This document shows positions 10,238 to 18,574 of a stretch of DNA of 64,000 nt, piece after piece. Source of the stretch: Alkalicoccobacillus plakortidis (lineage in GTDB: Bacteria > Bacillota > Bacilli > Bacillales > Bacillaceae_D); contig NZ_JAMQJY010000001.1 in NCBI RefSeq assembly GCF_023703085.1, positions 248,001 through 312,000 on the forward strand, given 5' to 3'. Numbering within the stretch: the first letter of the stretch is position 1; each line of letters begins with the position of its first letter. The position numbers were made by a program, and so were the translations under genes. The notes beneath the pieces were generated by a model. It worked only from the letters and a program-made list of their open reading frames with translations, was not told the origin of the DNA and did no database searches.

Positions 10238-10855
10238 ATGGGACTAGCCCTTCTGGTTTCCATAATTATTGGCTATTTATTAGGTTCCGTTAGCTTTAGT
10301 TATCTCATTGGTAGAAAGCTACTCAAGCTAGACATCCGGACCATGGGAAGCGGCAATGCAGGAGCAACAAACACACTGAGAATAATGGGCAAAGGCCCGG
10401 CTATCTCCGTTTTGGTCTTGGATATTCTAAAAGGTATCATTGCGGTATGGATTGGTGTTTGGCTTGGAGATGGCAATGCCTGGGTGCCGGCGCTTGCAGG
10501 TCTTGCAGCGATTCTTGGACATAATTGGCCCATCTATTTTGGTTTTCGAGGAGGCAAGGGAGCGGCAACGACAATCGGTGTCATTGCTACTCTTGTCTTA
10601 ATTCCTGCACTAACAGCAGGTGTCATTGCTATTTTAAGTATTGTTCTTACACGTTATGTTTCACTTGGGTCGCTCCTTTTTGTGATATTGACCCCTTTAA
10701 CTACATGGTTATTTATGAATCATTATGATTATCCAATTGAGTATATTTATTTAACTTTAGCAGTAGCAATGCTTTCTTTATGGAAACATCGTACAAATAT
10801 TAAACGTTTGGCTACTGGAACAGAAAATAAGCTAGGGTCAAAAAAAGGTGCATAA
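10238..10855 (+). CDS. plsY: Acyl-phosphate:glycerol-3-phosphate acyltransferase
   Basis: Transfers the acyl group from acyl-phosphate to glycerol-3-phosphate, the first step of membrane lipid synthesis in Gram-positives. The family motifs are visible: GSVSFSYLIG, the MGSGNAGATNTLR loop (about residues 37-49), and GHNWPIYFGFRGGKGAAT (about 94-111). About five membrane segments. The 205-residue length is normal. A GGGAGGAG ribosome site precedes the ATG. It is next to gpsA, which makes its glycerol-3-phosphate substrate; in B. subtilis plsY lies elsewhere, so this pairing is a local difference. Confidence 0.95.
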   Translation: MGLALLVSIIIGYLLGSVSFSYLIGRKLLKLDIRTMGSGNAGATNTLRIMGKGPAISVLVLDILKGIIAVWIGVWLGDGNAWVPALAGLAAILGHNWPIYFGFRGGKGAATTIGVIATLVLIPALTAGVIAILSIVLTRYVSLGSLLFVILTPLTTWLFMNHYDYPIEYIYLTLAVAMLSLWKHRTNIKRLATGTENKLGSKKGA

Positions 10856-10882
10856 TAAGAGTAGTGTGAGGAGATGAGTCGC

Positions 10883-11902
10883 ATGACAACAATTGCTGTT
10901 TTAGGATCTGGAAGTTGGGGTACTGCACTTGGTATGGTTCTAGCTGACAACGGACATGATGTTCGAATGTGGGCGAGAAGGTCAGATCAAATTGAAGAAA
11001 TAAACACCAAAAAGACAAATGCTCGCTATTTGCCGGATGTTATCCTTCCAGAAAACATGGTAGGTTTCACAAGCTTGCAAGAAGCTGTTCATCCAGTCGA
11101 CGTTGTGGTATTAGCTGTACCCGTTAAAGCCATTCGAGAAGAGACAAAAAAGCTACTTGAGGTTGCTGTTCATCCACTTACGATTATTCATGTAAGTAAA
11201 GGAATTGAACCTGGTACTCAAAAGCGTGTATCTGAAATGATTGAAGAAGAAGCGGCAGGTCATTCATTACTTAAAGCGGTTGTTGCGTTGTCTGGTCCTA
11301 GCCATGCAGAAGAGGTAAGTCGTCGACAGCCTACTACGGTTACTGTTTCTTCTTTACAAACGGATGCGTCTCAACAGGCGCAAGATCTTTTTATGAATCA
11401 AAATTTTCGAGTCTACACACATACTGACCTTGTTGGAGTTGAACTTGGTGGAGCCTTAAAAAATATTATTGCTCTTGTATGTGGAGTAACAAATGGACTT
11501 GGCTATGGTGATAATACAAAAGCGGCTATTATGACTCGAGGTCTTGCTGAAATTACTCGGATGGGTGTAAAGCTTGGAGCAGATCCACTCACTTTTTCGG
11601 GGTTGTCAGGTCTAGGGGATTTAATTGTTACTTGCACAAGTGTTCATTCTAGAAACTTCCGAGCAGGAAAAATGATTGGTCAAGGTTTGTCATTAGATGA
11701 AGTCCTCGATCAAATGGGTATGGCTGTAGAGGGAGTTAGAACAACACAAGCTGCTTTTGAGATGGCCAAACGTTTTGAAGTTGAGATGCCAATTACAAAT
11801 GCAATATATAATGTTCTCTTTAATGATGTGTTACCTCATGACGCAGCTGGTGAACTAATGGGTCGTGTGAAAAAGCATGAAGAAGAGCAACTAGGTAAGT
11901 AA
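10883..11902 (+). CDS. gpsA: NAD(P)-dependent glycerol-3-phosphate dehydrogenase
   Basis: Reduces dihydroxyacetone phosphate to sn-glycerol-3-phosphate for phospholipid synthesis. The N-terminal Rossmann motif GSGSWGTALG is at residues 8-17. GVELGGALKNIIAL carries the catalytic lysine, and GLSGLGDLIVTC and SRNFRAG follow. I choose the ATG at 10883 over 10874, because GTGAGGAG (10866-10873) touches the earlier ATG but is 9 bases from the later one; this gives 339 residues. It lies 27 bases after plsY. Confidence 0.95.
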   Translation: MTTIAVLGSGSWGTALGMVLADNGHDVRMWARRSDQIEEINTKKTNARYLPDVILPENMVGFTSLQEAVHPVDVVVLAVPVKAIREETKKLLEVAVHPLTIIHVSKGIEPGTQKRVSEMIEEEAAGHSLLKAVVALSGPSHAEEVSRRQPTTVTVSSLQTDASQQAQDLFMNQNFRVYTHTDLVGVELGGALKNIIALVCGVTNGLGYGDNTKAAIMTRGLAEITRMGVKLGADPLTFSGLSGLGDLIVTCTSVHSRNFRAGKMIGQGLSLDEVLDQMGMAVEGVRTTQAAFEMAKRFEVEMPITNAIYNVLFNDVLPHDAAGELMGRVKKHEEEQLGK

Positions 11903-11925
11903 AAAAAGACTAGGCGGCAACATGC

Positions 11926-11972
11926 ACCATCTTTCTCCGTACGCATACGATATGTTGATACTACGTACGGAG
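11926..11972 (+). promoter_or_regulatory. Candidate sigma-K promoter and ribosome-site-masking hairpin ahead of spoVIF
   Basis: CATACGATA (11944-11952) fits the sigma-K -10 pattern CATANNNTA, with an AC at 11926-11927 placed 16 bases upstream as expected for the -35. Overlapping it, CTCCGTACG (11935-11943) is a perfect 9-bp inverted repeat of CGTACGGAG (11964-11972), which contains the start of the GGAGGAGGAG ribosome site. Only transcripts starting upstream of the sigma-K site would contain both arms. Confidence 0.45.
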
Positions 11973-11983
11973 GAGGAGAGTCG

Positions 11984-12250
11984 ATGTCTCAAAATAAGGA
12001 TTCATCTTTTTTTGATCAAATTCAAAAAAATACAAAAGTTAGACCAGACGAATTGCTGAAGTTGGCTAATTCAGTAAGTAAATCAAACTTAAAAGACGAA
12101 GCAACAGTAAGAAAATTAATACATCAGGTCTCACAGCTAGCGGGTAAACCAGTTACTAAAGAAAAAGAAGATCAGCTTGTTCAAGCGATTATAAAGAATA
12201 ATGTACCTGCTGATTTTGCATCCCTTTCAAAAATGTTTAATAAAAAATAA
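11984..12250 (+). CDS. spoVIF: Stage VI sporulation protein F-like protein
   Basis: An 88-residue helical protein: FFDQIQKNTKVRPDELLKLANSV, then VRKLIHQVSQLAGKPVTKEKEDQLVQAIIKNNVPADFASLSKMF. The pattern matches the SpoVIF (YjcC) family, which is made late in the mother cell under sigma-K and is needed for coat assembly and germination. The GGAGGAGGAG ribosome site is strong. A sigma-K-like promoter lies directly upstream, supporting the assignment. A terminator follows before yphE. Confidence 0.75.
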   Translation: MSQNKDSSFFDQIQKNTKVRPDELLKLANSVSKSNLKDEATVRKLIHQVSQLAGKPVTKEKEDQLVQAIIKNNVPADFASLSKMFNKK

Positions 12251-12348
12251 CGCTCCGATAGGCAGATGTTCGTGCAAATGCACGAATAGCGCATATACTT
12301 TTAAAGAACACAAATTTAGGGCTTGCAAAATCAGGGTTTTGTCAAGAA

Positions 12349-12381
12349 TTGGAGAAGAGGCCCCTCTTTTCTCCAATTTTT
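12349..12381 (+). terminator. Terminator after spoVIF
   Basis: TTGGAGAAGAG (12349-12359) pairs with CTCTTTTCTCCAA (12364-12376, one bulged T), followed by five T. Confidence 0.8.
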
Positions 12382-12440
12382 ACAATGATGATGGACAGGC
12401 TTATTGTATAATCGTTAATAGATAGTAAAGGAGGAGCAAG

Positions 12441-12647
12441 ATGTCACAGGCAATGCTTCACATGTATATTTCTTTTGCTGGAATGATATTGATGTTTGTG
12501 TCTGCTGCCCTAGCCTTATTTAGTCGAACAAAATTAAAGGGTATTATTCAAAAGATTGTGTTATCCATCTCATTTATGTGTTTAATGGTTTCAGGTATAA
12601 TCGTTTTTTATATTGTGATAGGTGGACCAACCTCAACATTTGAATAA
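12441..12647 (+). CDS. yphE: DUF2768-type small membrane protein (YphE)
   Basis: A 68-residue protein with two membrane helices (about residues 6-28 and 38-60) separated by a basic loop (SRTKLKGIIQKI). Size, layout and its place between gpsA/spoVIF and yphF match YphE of the DUF2768 family. The AAAGGAGGAGC ribosome site is strong. TATAAT at 12407-12412 could be a -10 but no good -35 is visible. Function unknown; it is co-directional with yphF, 15 bases downstream, so probably one operon. Confidence 0.75.
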   Translation: MSQAMLHMYISFAGMILMFVSAALALFSRTKLKGIIQKIVLSISFMCLMVSGIIVFYIVIGGPTSTFE

Positions 12648-12662
12648 GTAGGAGGTGCGACA

Positions 12663-13397
12663 TTGGAACGAACTCTTTTGAAAGCGTTGTTTTTGTGTAG
12701 TCTCTGTTTTCTTTCAGGTTGTTTTTATCCTCAAAGTGAGCGGCAGGCATCACAAGCAGCTTATCTTGATCAAATGGCATCCGTTCAATCGGCCATTAAC
12801 AATTTTCAAGAAGATACAGGCGTTTTACCTATTCAAACTTTTGACGAGAACACGCCTACTTATCAGCGTTACATTATTGATTTTAGGCAGTTGGTTCCAC
12901 GATATATGCAGGAGCCACCAGGAACAGCCTTTGAAAGTGGTGGGATGTACCAATATGCTCTAGTTGATGTAGAAGAAAATCCAACAGTTAAAGTGATTGA
13001 TCTTCATGCTGTTCAAACTATTCAGGAATTAACTAGTCGAATTAACAATTATCGATCTCAACATACATATGCACCTGTAAAAGAAATTGTAGCAAAAGGT
13101 TTGTTTGAACTTGATTATGAAATGCTCTCGTATAAGGAGGCGCCTGTAGTCATCAGTCCCTATACAGGTAATACGCTGCCATTGCTTTATTCAAATACAG
13201 GGGAGATTATTATTGATTATGCAAGTGATATAAACCAGCTGCTGCAAGAAGGAGAAGAGGTTAATGAAGGTGAGGACTTGCGTCCATTATTGTATAAAGA
13301 CGCACCATTTGTTCCATTTCACTCTGTTCCCTATACGTTAAATGAATCTGGTGAGCCTGAATTAAATCCACCTTTTACGGAAACCTCAAATAATTAA
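12663..13397 (+). CDS. yphF: YphF-like lipoprotein
   Basis: A 244-residue predicted lipoprotein: basic start, hydrophobic stretch (ALFLCSLCFLSG) and a lipobox LSGC, so Cys20 would be acylated and the protein anchored outside the membrane. The rest is soluble and acidic with no motif I can assign to a catalytic activity. It starts with TTG behind AGGAGG (12651-12656). Position just before spoIVA, and length, match B. subtilis YphF. Confidence 0.8.
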   Translation: MERTLLKALFLCSLCFLSGCFYPQSERQASQAAYLDQMASVQSAINNFQEDTGVLPIQTFDENTPTYQRYIIDFRQLVPRYMQEPPGTAFESGGMYQYALVDVEENPTVKVIDLHAVQTIQELTSRINNYRSQHTYAPVKEIVAKGLFELDYEMLSYKEAPVVISPYTGNTLPLLYSNTGEIIIDYASDINQLLQEGEEVNEGEDLRPLLYKDAPFVPFHSVPYTLNESGEPELNPPFTETSNN

Positions 13398-13419
13398 ATA
13401 GAAAAGTGGTCTAATCTGT

Positions 13420-13461
13420 CCCTTCCATTGATATATATACGATAATGGAAGGGGCATTTTT
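13420..13461 (+). terminator. Terminator after yphF
   Basis: CCCTTCCATT (13420-13429) pairs perfectly with AATGGAAGGG (13444-13453) and is followed by six T. Confidence 0.8.
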
Positions 13462-13529
13462 TGTGGATCGGGCTCCCCTTCCCGAAAAAAACAGAGTGTA
13501 CTATTTTGTTTGCGAATCCAAAAACTAGA

Positions 13530-13558
13530 TCATATTTTTGGGACAACGCTCATAGCAT
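13530..13558 (+). promoter_or_regulatory. Candidate sigma-E promoter of spoIVA
   Basis: TCATATT (13530-13536) and CATAGCAT (13551-13558), 14 bases apart, resemble the sigma-E -35 and -10 elements. spoIVA is a classic sigma-E gene, which supports the call. Confidence 0.5.
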
Positions 13559-13623
13559 GAAGTATGTGAGGTTTCGCAAACATTCGGACAGCTCTTACAT
13601 TGACTTGATCGGGAGGGGATCAC

Positions 13624-15102
13624 GTGGAAAAGGTAGACATCTTCAAGGATATTGCAGAACGTACAGGCGGGGATATTTATTTAGGAGTAGTGGGAGCCGT
13701 TCGCACGGGTAAATCAACGTTTATTAAGAAGTTTATGGAACTAGTTGTCCTGCCAAACATTGAAAATGAATCCGAAAAGGTTCGAGCGCAGGATGAACTG
13801 CCTCAATCAGCAGCTGGTAAAACAATTATGACCACAGAGCCAAAATTTGTACCAAATCAGGCCGTATCTATTCATGTAGGGGACGGTCTTGATGTAAACA
13901 TCCGATTGGTTGACTGTGTCGGCTATGCAGTACCTGGTGCCAAGGGATATGAGGATGAAAATGGTCCGAGGATGATTAATACACCTTGGTATGAAGAACC
14001 AATCCCATTTCAGGAAGCCGCTGAAATTGGCACGAGAAAAGTCATTCAGGAACACTCAACTTTAGGGGTAGTCATTACAAGCGATGGAACGATCGGGGAC
14101 ATCCCGCGTTATGACTATGTGGATTCAGAAACAAGAGTGATTGAAGAGCTTAAAGAAGTCGGAAAGCCGTTCATCATGGTTGTAAACAGTGTGAGACCGT
14201 ATCATCCGGAAACGGAAAAATTACGAGCTCAGCTTGCAGAGGAACATGATATTCCGGTACTATCTATGAGTATTGAGAGTATGACTGATCAAGATATTCA
14301 AAATGTCCTGAGAGAAGTATTGTTTGAATTCCCAGTACATGAAGTGAATGTGAACCTGCCAAGCTGGGTTATGGTTCTACACCAAGAGCATTGGCTGCGC
14401 CAAAGCTATGAGGAATCAGTAAGGGAAACCGTCAAGGATATCAAACGACTCAGAGATGTAGACCGAGTAGTTGGACACTTTACGGAGTTTGACTTTATAG
14501 ATGATGCTAGACTGGTTGGTATTGAAATGGGGCATGGCATAGCCGAAATTGATCTCTACGCACCAGATACCCTTTATGACGAGGTACTAAAAGAAGTGGT
14601 TGGTGTAGAAATTCGTGGCAAAGACCATCTGCTTTCATTAATGCAGGATTTTGCACATGCCAAGTCAGAGTATGACCAAGTTTCAGATGCCTTACAGATG
14701 GTTAAGCAAACAGGTTATGGGATTGCGGCCCCTGCCTTATCAGATATGAGCTTAGATGAACCGGAAATCATTCGACAAGGTGCACGCTTTGGTGTCCGTT
14801 TAAAAGCTGTTGCCCCATCGATTCATATGATTAAGGTAGATGTAGAATCAGAATTTGCACCGATTATCGGTACAGAGAAGCAAAGCGAAGAGCTTGTGCG
14901 ATATTTAATGCAGGATTTTGAAGAAAATCCTTTATCCATTTGGAATTCGGATATCTTTGGACGGTCTCTCAACTCAATTGTTCGCGAGGGAATCTCCGCC
15001 AAGCTATCACTGATGCCTGAAAATGCACGCTACAAACTCAAAGAAACACTAGAGAGAATTATAAATGAAGGATCGGGTGGCTTAATAGCGATCATTCTGT
15101 AG
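13624..15102 (+). CDS. spoIVA: Stage IV sporulation protein A (spore coat morphogenetic ATPase)
   Basis: SpoIVA polymerises on the outer forespore membrane, using ATP hydrolysis, to form the basement layer of the coat. The 492-residue protein, same length as in B. subtilis, has the Walker A motif GAVRTGKST at residues 24-32, a Walker B-type region (DVNIRLVDCVGY) and a long C-terminal assembly domain ending in ERIINEGSGGLIAIIL. The start is GTG behind GGGAGGGGATC. It stands alone between a terminator and the mtrB region. In B. subtilis hbs and folE follow; they are absent here. Confidence 0.97.
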   Translation: MEKVDIFKDIAERTGGDIYLGVVGAVRTGKSTFIKKFMELVVLPNIENESEKVRAQDELPQSAAGKTIMTTEPKFVPNQAVSIHVGDGLDVNIRLVDCVGYAVPGAKGYEDENGPRMINTPWYEEPIPFQEAAEIGTRKVIQEHSTLGVVITSDGTIGDIPRYDYVDSETRVIEELKEVGKPFIMVVNSVRPYHPETEKLRAQLAEEHDIPVLSMSIESMTDQDIQNVLREVLFEFPVHEVNVNLPSWVMVLHQEHWLRQSYEESVRETVKDIKRLRDVDRVVGHFTEFDFIDDARLVGIEMGHGIAEIDLYAPDTLYDEVLKEVVGVEIRGKDHLLSLMQDFAHAKSEYDQVSDALQMVKQTGYGIAAPALSDMSLDEPEIIRQGARFGVRLKAVAPSIHMIKVDVESEFAPIIGTEKQSEELVRYLMQDFEENPLSIWNSDIFGRSLNSIVREGISAKLSLMPENARYKLKETLERIINEGSGGLIAIIL

Positions 15103-15110
15103 CATACAAC

Positions 15111-15136
15111 GGGACTCTGTAAAGGGTTCCTTTTTG
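15111..15136 (+). terminator. Possible weak terminator after spoIVA
   Basis: GGGACTC (15111-15117) can pair with GGGTTCC (15124-15130) with two wobble pairs, followed by five T. Only a short stem. Confidence 0.45.
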
Positions 15137-15163
15137 CTTTTGGTTGTTTATATATGCTAAGAT
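15134..15163 (+). promoter_or_regulatory. Candidate sigma-A promoter of mtrB
   Basis: TTGCTT (15134-15139), 18 bases, TAAGAT (15158-15163) preceded by TGC (an extended -10). Located 58 bases before the mtrB start. Confidence 0.35.
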
Positions 15164-15220
15164 TTACACCAGAATAGCAAATGGTAGGGTTGATCTATTT
15201 GGCAAACAGGAGCGATGAAA

Positions 15221-15445
15221 ATGAGTAACGAAAAGGAATATATTGTAATTAAAGCAAAAGAAAATGGTGTGACCGTTATCGGTCTAACGAGAGGAACGGA
15301 TACACGCTTTCATCATTCTGAGAAGCTTGATAAAGGCGAGGTAATGGTGGCGCAGTTCACGGAACATACTTCTGCTATAAAGGTACGGGGAAATGCAGAA
15401 ATTCAAACGAGTCACGGCTCTGTTGTTTCAGGTGAAGAGAAATAG
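15221..15445 (+). CDS. mtrB: trp RNA-binding attenuation protein TRAP
   Basis: TRAP forms an 11-subunit ring that, when loaded with tryptophan, wraps NAG-rich leader RNA and turns off trp expression. The 74-residue sequence shows the tryptophan-binding loops ([16 protein letters not shown] and AQFTEHTSA) and the RNA-contacting KVRG near its C-terminus, as well as the conserved lysine in DKGEV. I choose the ATG at 15221 because CAGGAG (15207-15212) is 8 bases away; the ATG at 15215 is too close. Its target leader, with matching GAG triplets, lies in this window at 24667-24751. B. subtilis encodes it next to folE, which is missing here. Confidence 0.96.
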   Translation: MSNEKEYIVIKAKENGVTVIGLTRGTDTRFHHSEKLDKGEVMVAQFTEHTSAIKVRGNAEIQTSHGSVVSGEEK

Positions 15446-15499
15446 AGTTAAAAGTAGCTTATGGATGTCCGGACATTTGATGTTGGGGCTTTACGGCTA

Positions 15500-15508
15500 T
15501 GCTATAAT
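15500..15508 (+). promoter_or_regulatory. Candidate extended -10 promoter of the hepS operon
   Basis: TGCTATAAT, a perfect extended -10, lies 40 bases before hepS. No good -35 is visible. Confidence 0.35.
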
Positions 15509-15547
15509 TAAGAAGATGAATTTGTTAAACACTGGAGGATACATATT

Positions 15548-16333
15548 ATGGTGAATCCCAGCCATTTACATGGAGAGGTATCAGCAATTATAGAGAAATT
15601 TAATCAACTTACTTATCATCCATATATAGAAAAGTATATTCCTGGTGTTGGAATTGATGAGGAAAAATGTCGATTGTTTTACGCGGCGTTATCTAAAAAA
15701 GCAACGAAAGAAGATGCTTTTGTTGTTACTTTGTGTGCCTTGCTTGTTCAGGCTGCACTAGATGTACATGAACAGGTATCGCTTCATCCGATTCATTCAG
15801 ATGATACACGTAAAAACCGACAACTGCATGTTTTAATTGGAGATTATTATAGTAGCCTCTATTACAACTTGCTTGCTGAAGCGGATCATGTCCCGTTAAC
15901 GAGGATTTTCAGCTATACGCTTCAAGAAATTAATGAACAGAAAATGGATGTGTATGAGGCAAGTGAAGTCAGCTATGAAGAAATTGCCGCTCGTCTAACA
16001 TTTATTCAATCAGGGTTATACGGAAAACTACTCGAAGAATTTGAGCTAACACAGTATAAAGAAGTCTTTGAATCACTGTTTTTTTACGCTCGATATATAG
16101 ATGAGTGGAACAACTGGACAAGTGGTCAAGGCTCATTGTTAATGAAAACAATTGCATCAAATGACAAGACTGTTGATGAACAGGAAGCCTTTACTCGCAA
16201 ACAGGATTCGCTTTTAACAGACCTAGATTTGCTCATGGAAAAGCATGTTGATCTTCGAGAACACATAGAGAGGTTTCTCTCAGATTCCATTGGGCCAACA
16301 CCAATCGGTTCTACAAAAAGAAAGGTGAGATAG
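15548..16333 (+). CDS. hepS: Heptaprenyl diphosphate synthase component I
   Basis: The small non-catalytic subunit that together with HepT makes the C35 prenyl chain of menaquinone-7. The 261-residue helical protein (YHPYIEKYIPGVGIDEEKCRLFYAALS, LVQAALDVHEQVS, QLHVLIGDYYSSLYYNLLAEA) matches the HEPPP_synt_1 family. It lacks the aspartate-rich motifs of the catalytic subunit, as expected. An ACTGGAGGAT ribosome site precedes the ATG. It abuts menG with no gap. In this genome hepT is separated from it by four genes rather than one. Confidence 0.9.
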   Translation: MVNPSHLHGEVSAIIEKFNQLTYHPYIEKYIPGVGIDEEKCRLFYAALSKKATKEDAFVVTLCALLVQAALDVHEQVSLHPIHSDDTRKNRQLHVLIGDYYSSLYYNLLAEADHVPLTRIFSYTLQEINEQKMDVYEASEVSYEEIAARLTFIQSGLYGKLLEEFELTQYKEVFESLFFYARYIDEWNNWTSGQGSLLMKTIASNDKTVDEQEAFTRKQDSLLTDLDLLMEKHVDLREHIERFLSDSIGPTPIGSTKRKVR

Positions 16334-17047
16334 ATGGTTCAACAATCGAAAGAAGAACGTGTCCATCAAGTATTTGAATCAATTTCATCACAGTATGACC
16401 GTATGAACTCGGTAATTAGTTTGCAACTTCATAAAGTATGGCGTAAGGACGTCATGAAGATGATGAATGTTCAGGCAGGAGATTCATCTCTAGATGTTTG
16501 CTGTGGTACGGCTGATTGGACAATTGCGCTTGGACAAGCTGCAGGTCAAGATGGCCGAACAGAGGGACTGGATTTCAGTCAAAATATGCTAAAAGTAGGG
16601 CAAGTAAAACTCAAGGAAAAGCAATTAGAGTACATACAGTTACATCATGGGAATGCGATGGAGCTTCCATTTGAAGATAACCAGTTTGATTATGTCACAA
16701 TTGGTTTTGGTCTGCGTAACGTTCCTGATTATCTTCAAGTACTAAAGGAAATGGAACGCGTTGCTAAACCAGGGGGTATGATTGTTTGTTTAGAAACGTC
16801 TAATCCAACACTACCTGTATATAAACAGGTATATCAACTGTACTTTAGACATCTTATGCCGTTAGCTGGTAGAATCTTTGCTCGTAGCCACAAAGAATAT
16901 TCTTGGTTACAAGAGTCGACTCAGACCTTCCCTTCAAAAGAAGAGCTTGCCAAACTTTTTAAAGAGGTTGGTTTGTCAAAAGTAAAATACAAAAGTTACT
17001 CAGGTGGAGCAGCAGCTGTACATTGTGGAATTAAAACGAATCACTAG
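16334..17047 (+). CDS. menG: Demethylmenaquinone methyltransferase
   Basis: Class I SAM-dependent methyltransferase that adds the ring methyl group in the last step of menaquinone synthesis. Motif I is [10 protein letters not shown] (about residues 53-62), and the UbiE/MenG signatures [12 protein letters not shown] and [14 protein letters not shown] are clear. The 237-residue length is normal. The ATG follows directly on the hepS stop. Also known as ubiE or (in B. subtilis) menH. It is followed by a hairpin and then the prenyltransferase gene. Confidence 0.95.
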   Translation: MVQQSKEERVHQVFESISSQYDRMNSVISLQLHKVWRKDVMKMMNVQAGDSSLDVCCGTADWTIALGQAAGQDGRTEGLDFSQNMLKVGQVKLKEKQLEYIQLHHGNAMELPFEDNQFDYVTIGFGLRNVPDYLQVLKEMERVAKPGGMIVCLETSNPTLPVYKQVYQLYFRHLMPLAGRIFARSHKEYSWLQESTQTFPSKEELAKLFKEVGLSKVKYKSYSGGAAAVHCGIKTNH

Positions 17048-17059
17048 ATTTATGATAAA

Positions 17060-17084
17060 AAAACGGCCATTCACAGGGCCGTTT
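17060..17084 (+). terminator. GC-rich hairpin after menG
   Basis: AAAACGGCC (17060-17068) pairs with GGCCGTTT (17077-17084). There are only three T after the stem, so it may attenuate or stabilise RNA ends rather than fully terminate; the prenyltransferase gene starts 23 bases later. Confidence 0.5.
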
Positions 17085-17107
17085 CGCATACGTAAGGAGC
17101 AGATATT

Positions 17108-17975
17108 GTGATACGGAAGTTAAAAATCATTTTAGAAATGATTAAGTTTGAACATACGGTGTTTGCATTACCGTTTGCATTTATGGGGACCATCTTAGGA
17201 AGTTTACTTATTAATGACCGTTTTCCACTTTGGACAGATTGGATCTGGATCATTGTAGCTATGTTCGGTGCAAGAAGCGCTGCCATGTCTCTCAATCGAT
17301 TAATAGATGAAAAGATTGACCGGCATAACCCACGTACTGCTGAACGGGCGATTCCAAGCTGGTTTAGTGTCAAAGGTTGAAGTGTTGGTCTTTATTGTGG
17401 CATCTTTTGCGTTATTATTTATCGCTGCGTTTCAATTAAATCCTTTAGCGGTTGTCTTTTTACCATTGGCAGTATTTCTTTTAGTGTTTTATTCATACAC
17501 AAAACGTTTCACATGGGCTTGCCACATCGTGTTAGGGTTAACGATTGGATTTGCTCCACTTGGGGGTTGGATTGCTGTAACAGGCGAGATTAGTTGGGTT
17601 ATTATTGTGCTATATCTAGCAGTAACCTTTTGGTTAGCTGGATTTGATACGGTTTATGCAACACAAGATGCTGATTATGATCGTGAACGTGGTTTGTATT
17701 CAATCCCAAGCCGTTTTGGAGTAGCCAAAGCATTAATCATTGCACGAGCATTTCATGTGATTAGCTTCTGTGCCTTTTTAGCCTTGTTTTTTATGACTGG
17801 CCTTTTAGGTTGGATCTATCTTACTGGTGTGATTATTGCAGGTGTTATGATGATTTATCAGCATACACTCGTTTCAAAAGATGATCTTTCTAGAGTGATG
17901 TTTGCCTTCTTCCCAATGAATGGCACACTTAGCGTGGTTATGTTCCTCTTTACGTTAGGAGATATTCTACTATGA
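17108..17975 (+). CDS. mqnP: UbiA-family polyprenyltransferase, probably menaquinone futalosine pathway (frameshifted)
   Basis: Membrane prenyltransferase that attaches the polyprenyl chain to an aromatic ring. The first aspartate-rich motif is NRLIDEKIDRHNPRTAERAIP (about residues 62 to 82), and the second region is DTVYATQDADYDRERG; several membrane helices follow. The frame breaks at CCAAGC (17354-17359). Reading CCAGC gives AIPAGLVSKVEVLVFIVAS and a 288-residue protein. Start GTG with AAGGAG 8 bases upstream; the end overlaps ubiX by ATGA. Its neighbours ubiX and mqnA indicate the futalosine route rather than the B. subtilis MenA route; the name mqnP follows from that context. Confidence 0.82.
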
Positions 17976-18574
17976 GTTTTAATCATCCGTACATCGTCGG
18001 TATAACTGGTGCAAGCGGAGGGATTTATGGGATACGCCTAGTACAGGAGCTTTTAAAGCTTGAAAAAGAAGTGCACCTTGTGCTAACTGAGGCGGCATGG
18101 CAAGTTTTTAAAGCTGAGATGCAGCTTGATACATCAGATCGAGAAAAATTGCTTCATTCCTTATTTGAAAGAAACAGGCATATGCTTCACATTCATGATC
18201 TTCATGATTATGCAGCTCCTATTGCTAGTGGTTCCTTTAAAACGCAAGGAATGATTGTAATGCCATGTTCAATGGGTTCTCTCTCCGGTATGGCAATAGG
18301 CGCCTCGGGTAACCTGATTGAGAGAGCGGCAGATGTTATGTTAAAAGAACATCGAAAGTTAATTATTGTTCCAAGGGAAACGCCGCTTCATCAGATCCAA
18401 CTAGAGAATATGCTGAAGCTTTCAAAAGCGGGGGCAATTATTCTACCTGCTATGCCTGGATTTTATCATTCACCGAAGTCTCTTGATGATTTAATTGATT
18501 TTGTTGTTGGCAAAGCCCTTGATATGTTGGATGTTGAGCATGAGTTGTTTAAAAGATGGGGGTCAAAATCATGA
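17972..18574 (+). CDS. ubiX: UbiX-family flavin prenyltransferase
   Basis: UbiX-type enzymes make prenylated FMN, the cofactor of UbiD-type decarboxylases. The sequence opens with the flavin-binding GITGASGGIYGIRL (residues 10-23) and contains APIASGSF, MPCSMGSLSGMAIG and VPRETPLH, all family marks. 200 residues. The start codon overlaps the stop of the upstream prenyltransferase (ATGA), and its own stop overlaps the mqnA start, so the three genes are translationally coupled. It presumably serves the decarboxylation step of the futalosine menaquinone pathway; the UbiD-type partner is not in this window. Confidence 0.88.
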   Translation: MSFNHPYIVGITGASGGIYGIRLVQELLKLEKEVHLVLTEAAWQVFKAEMQLDTSDREKLLHSLFERNRHMLHIHDLHDYAAPIASGSFKTQGMIVMPCSMGSLSGMAIGASGNLIERAADVMLKEHRKLIIVPRETPLHQIQLENMLKLSKAGAIILPAMPGFYHSPKSLDDLIDFVVGKALDMLDVEHELFKRWGSKS

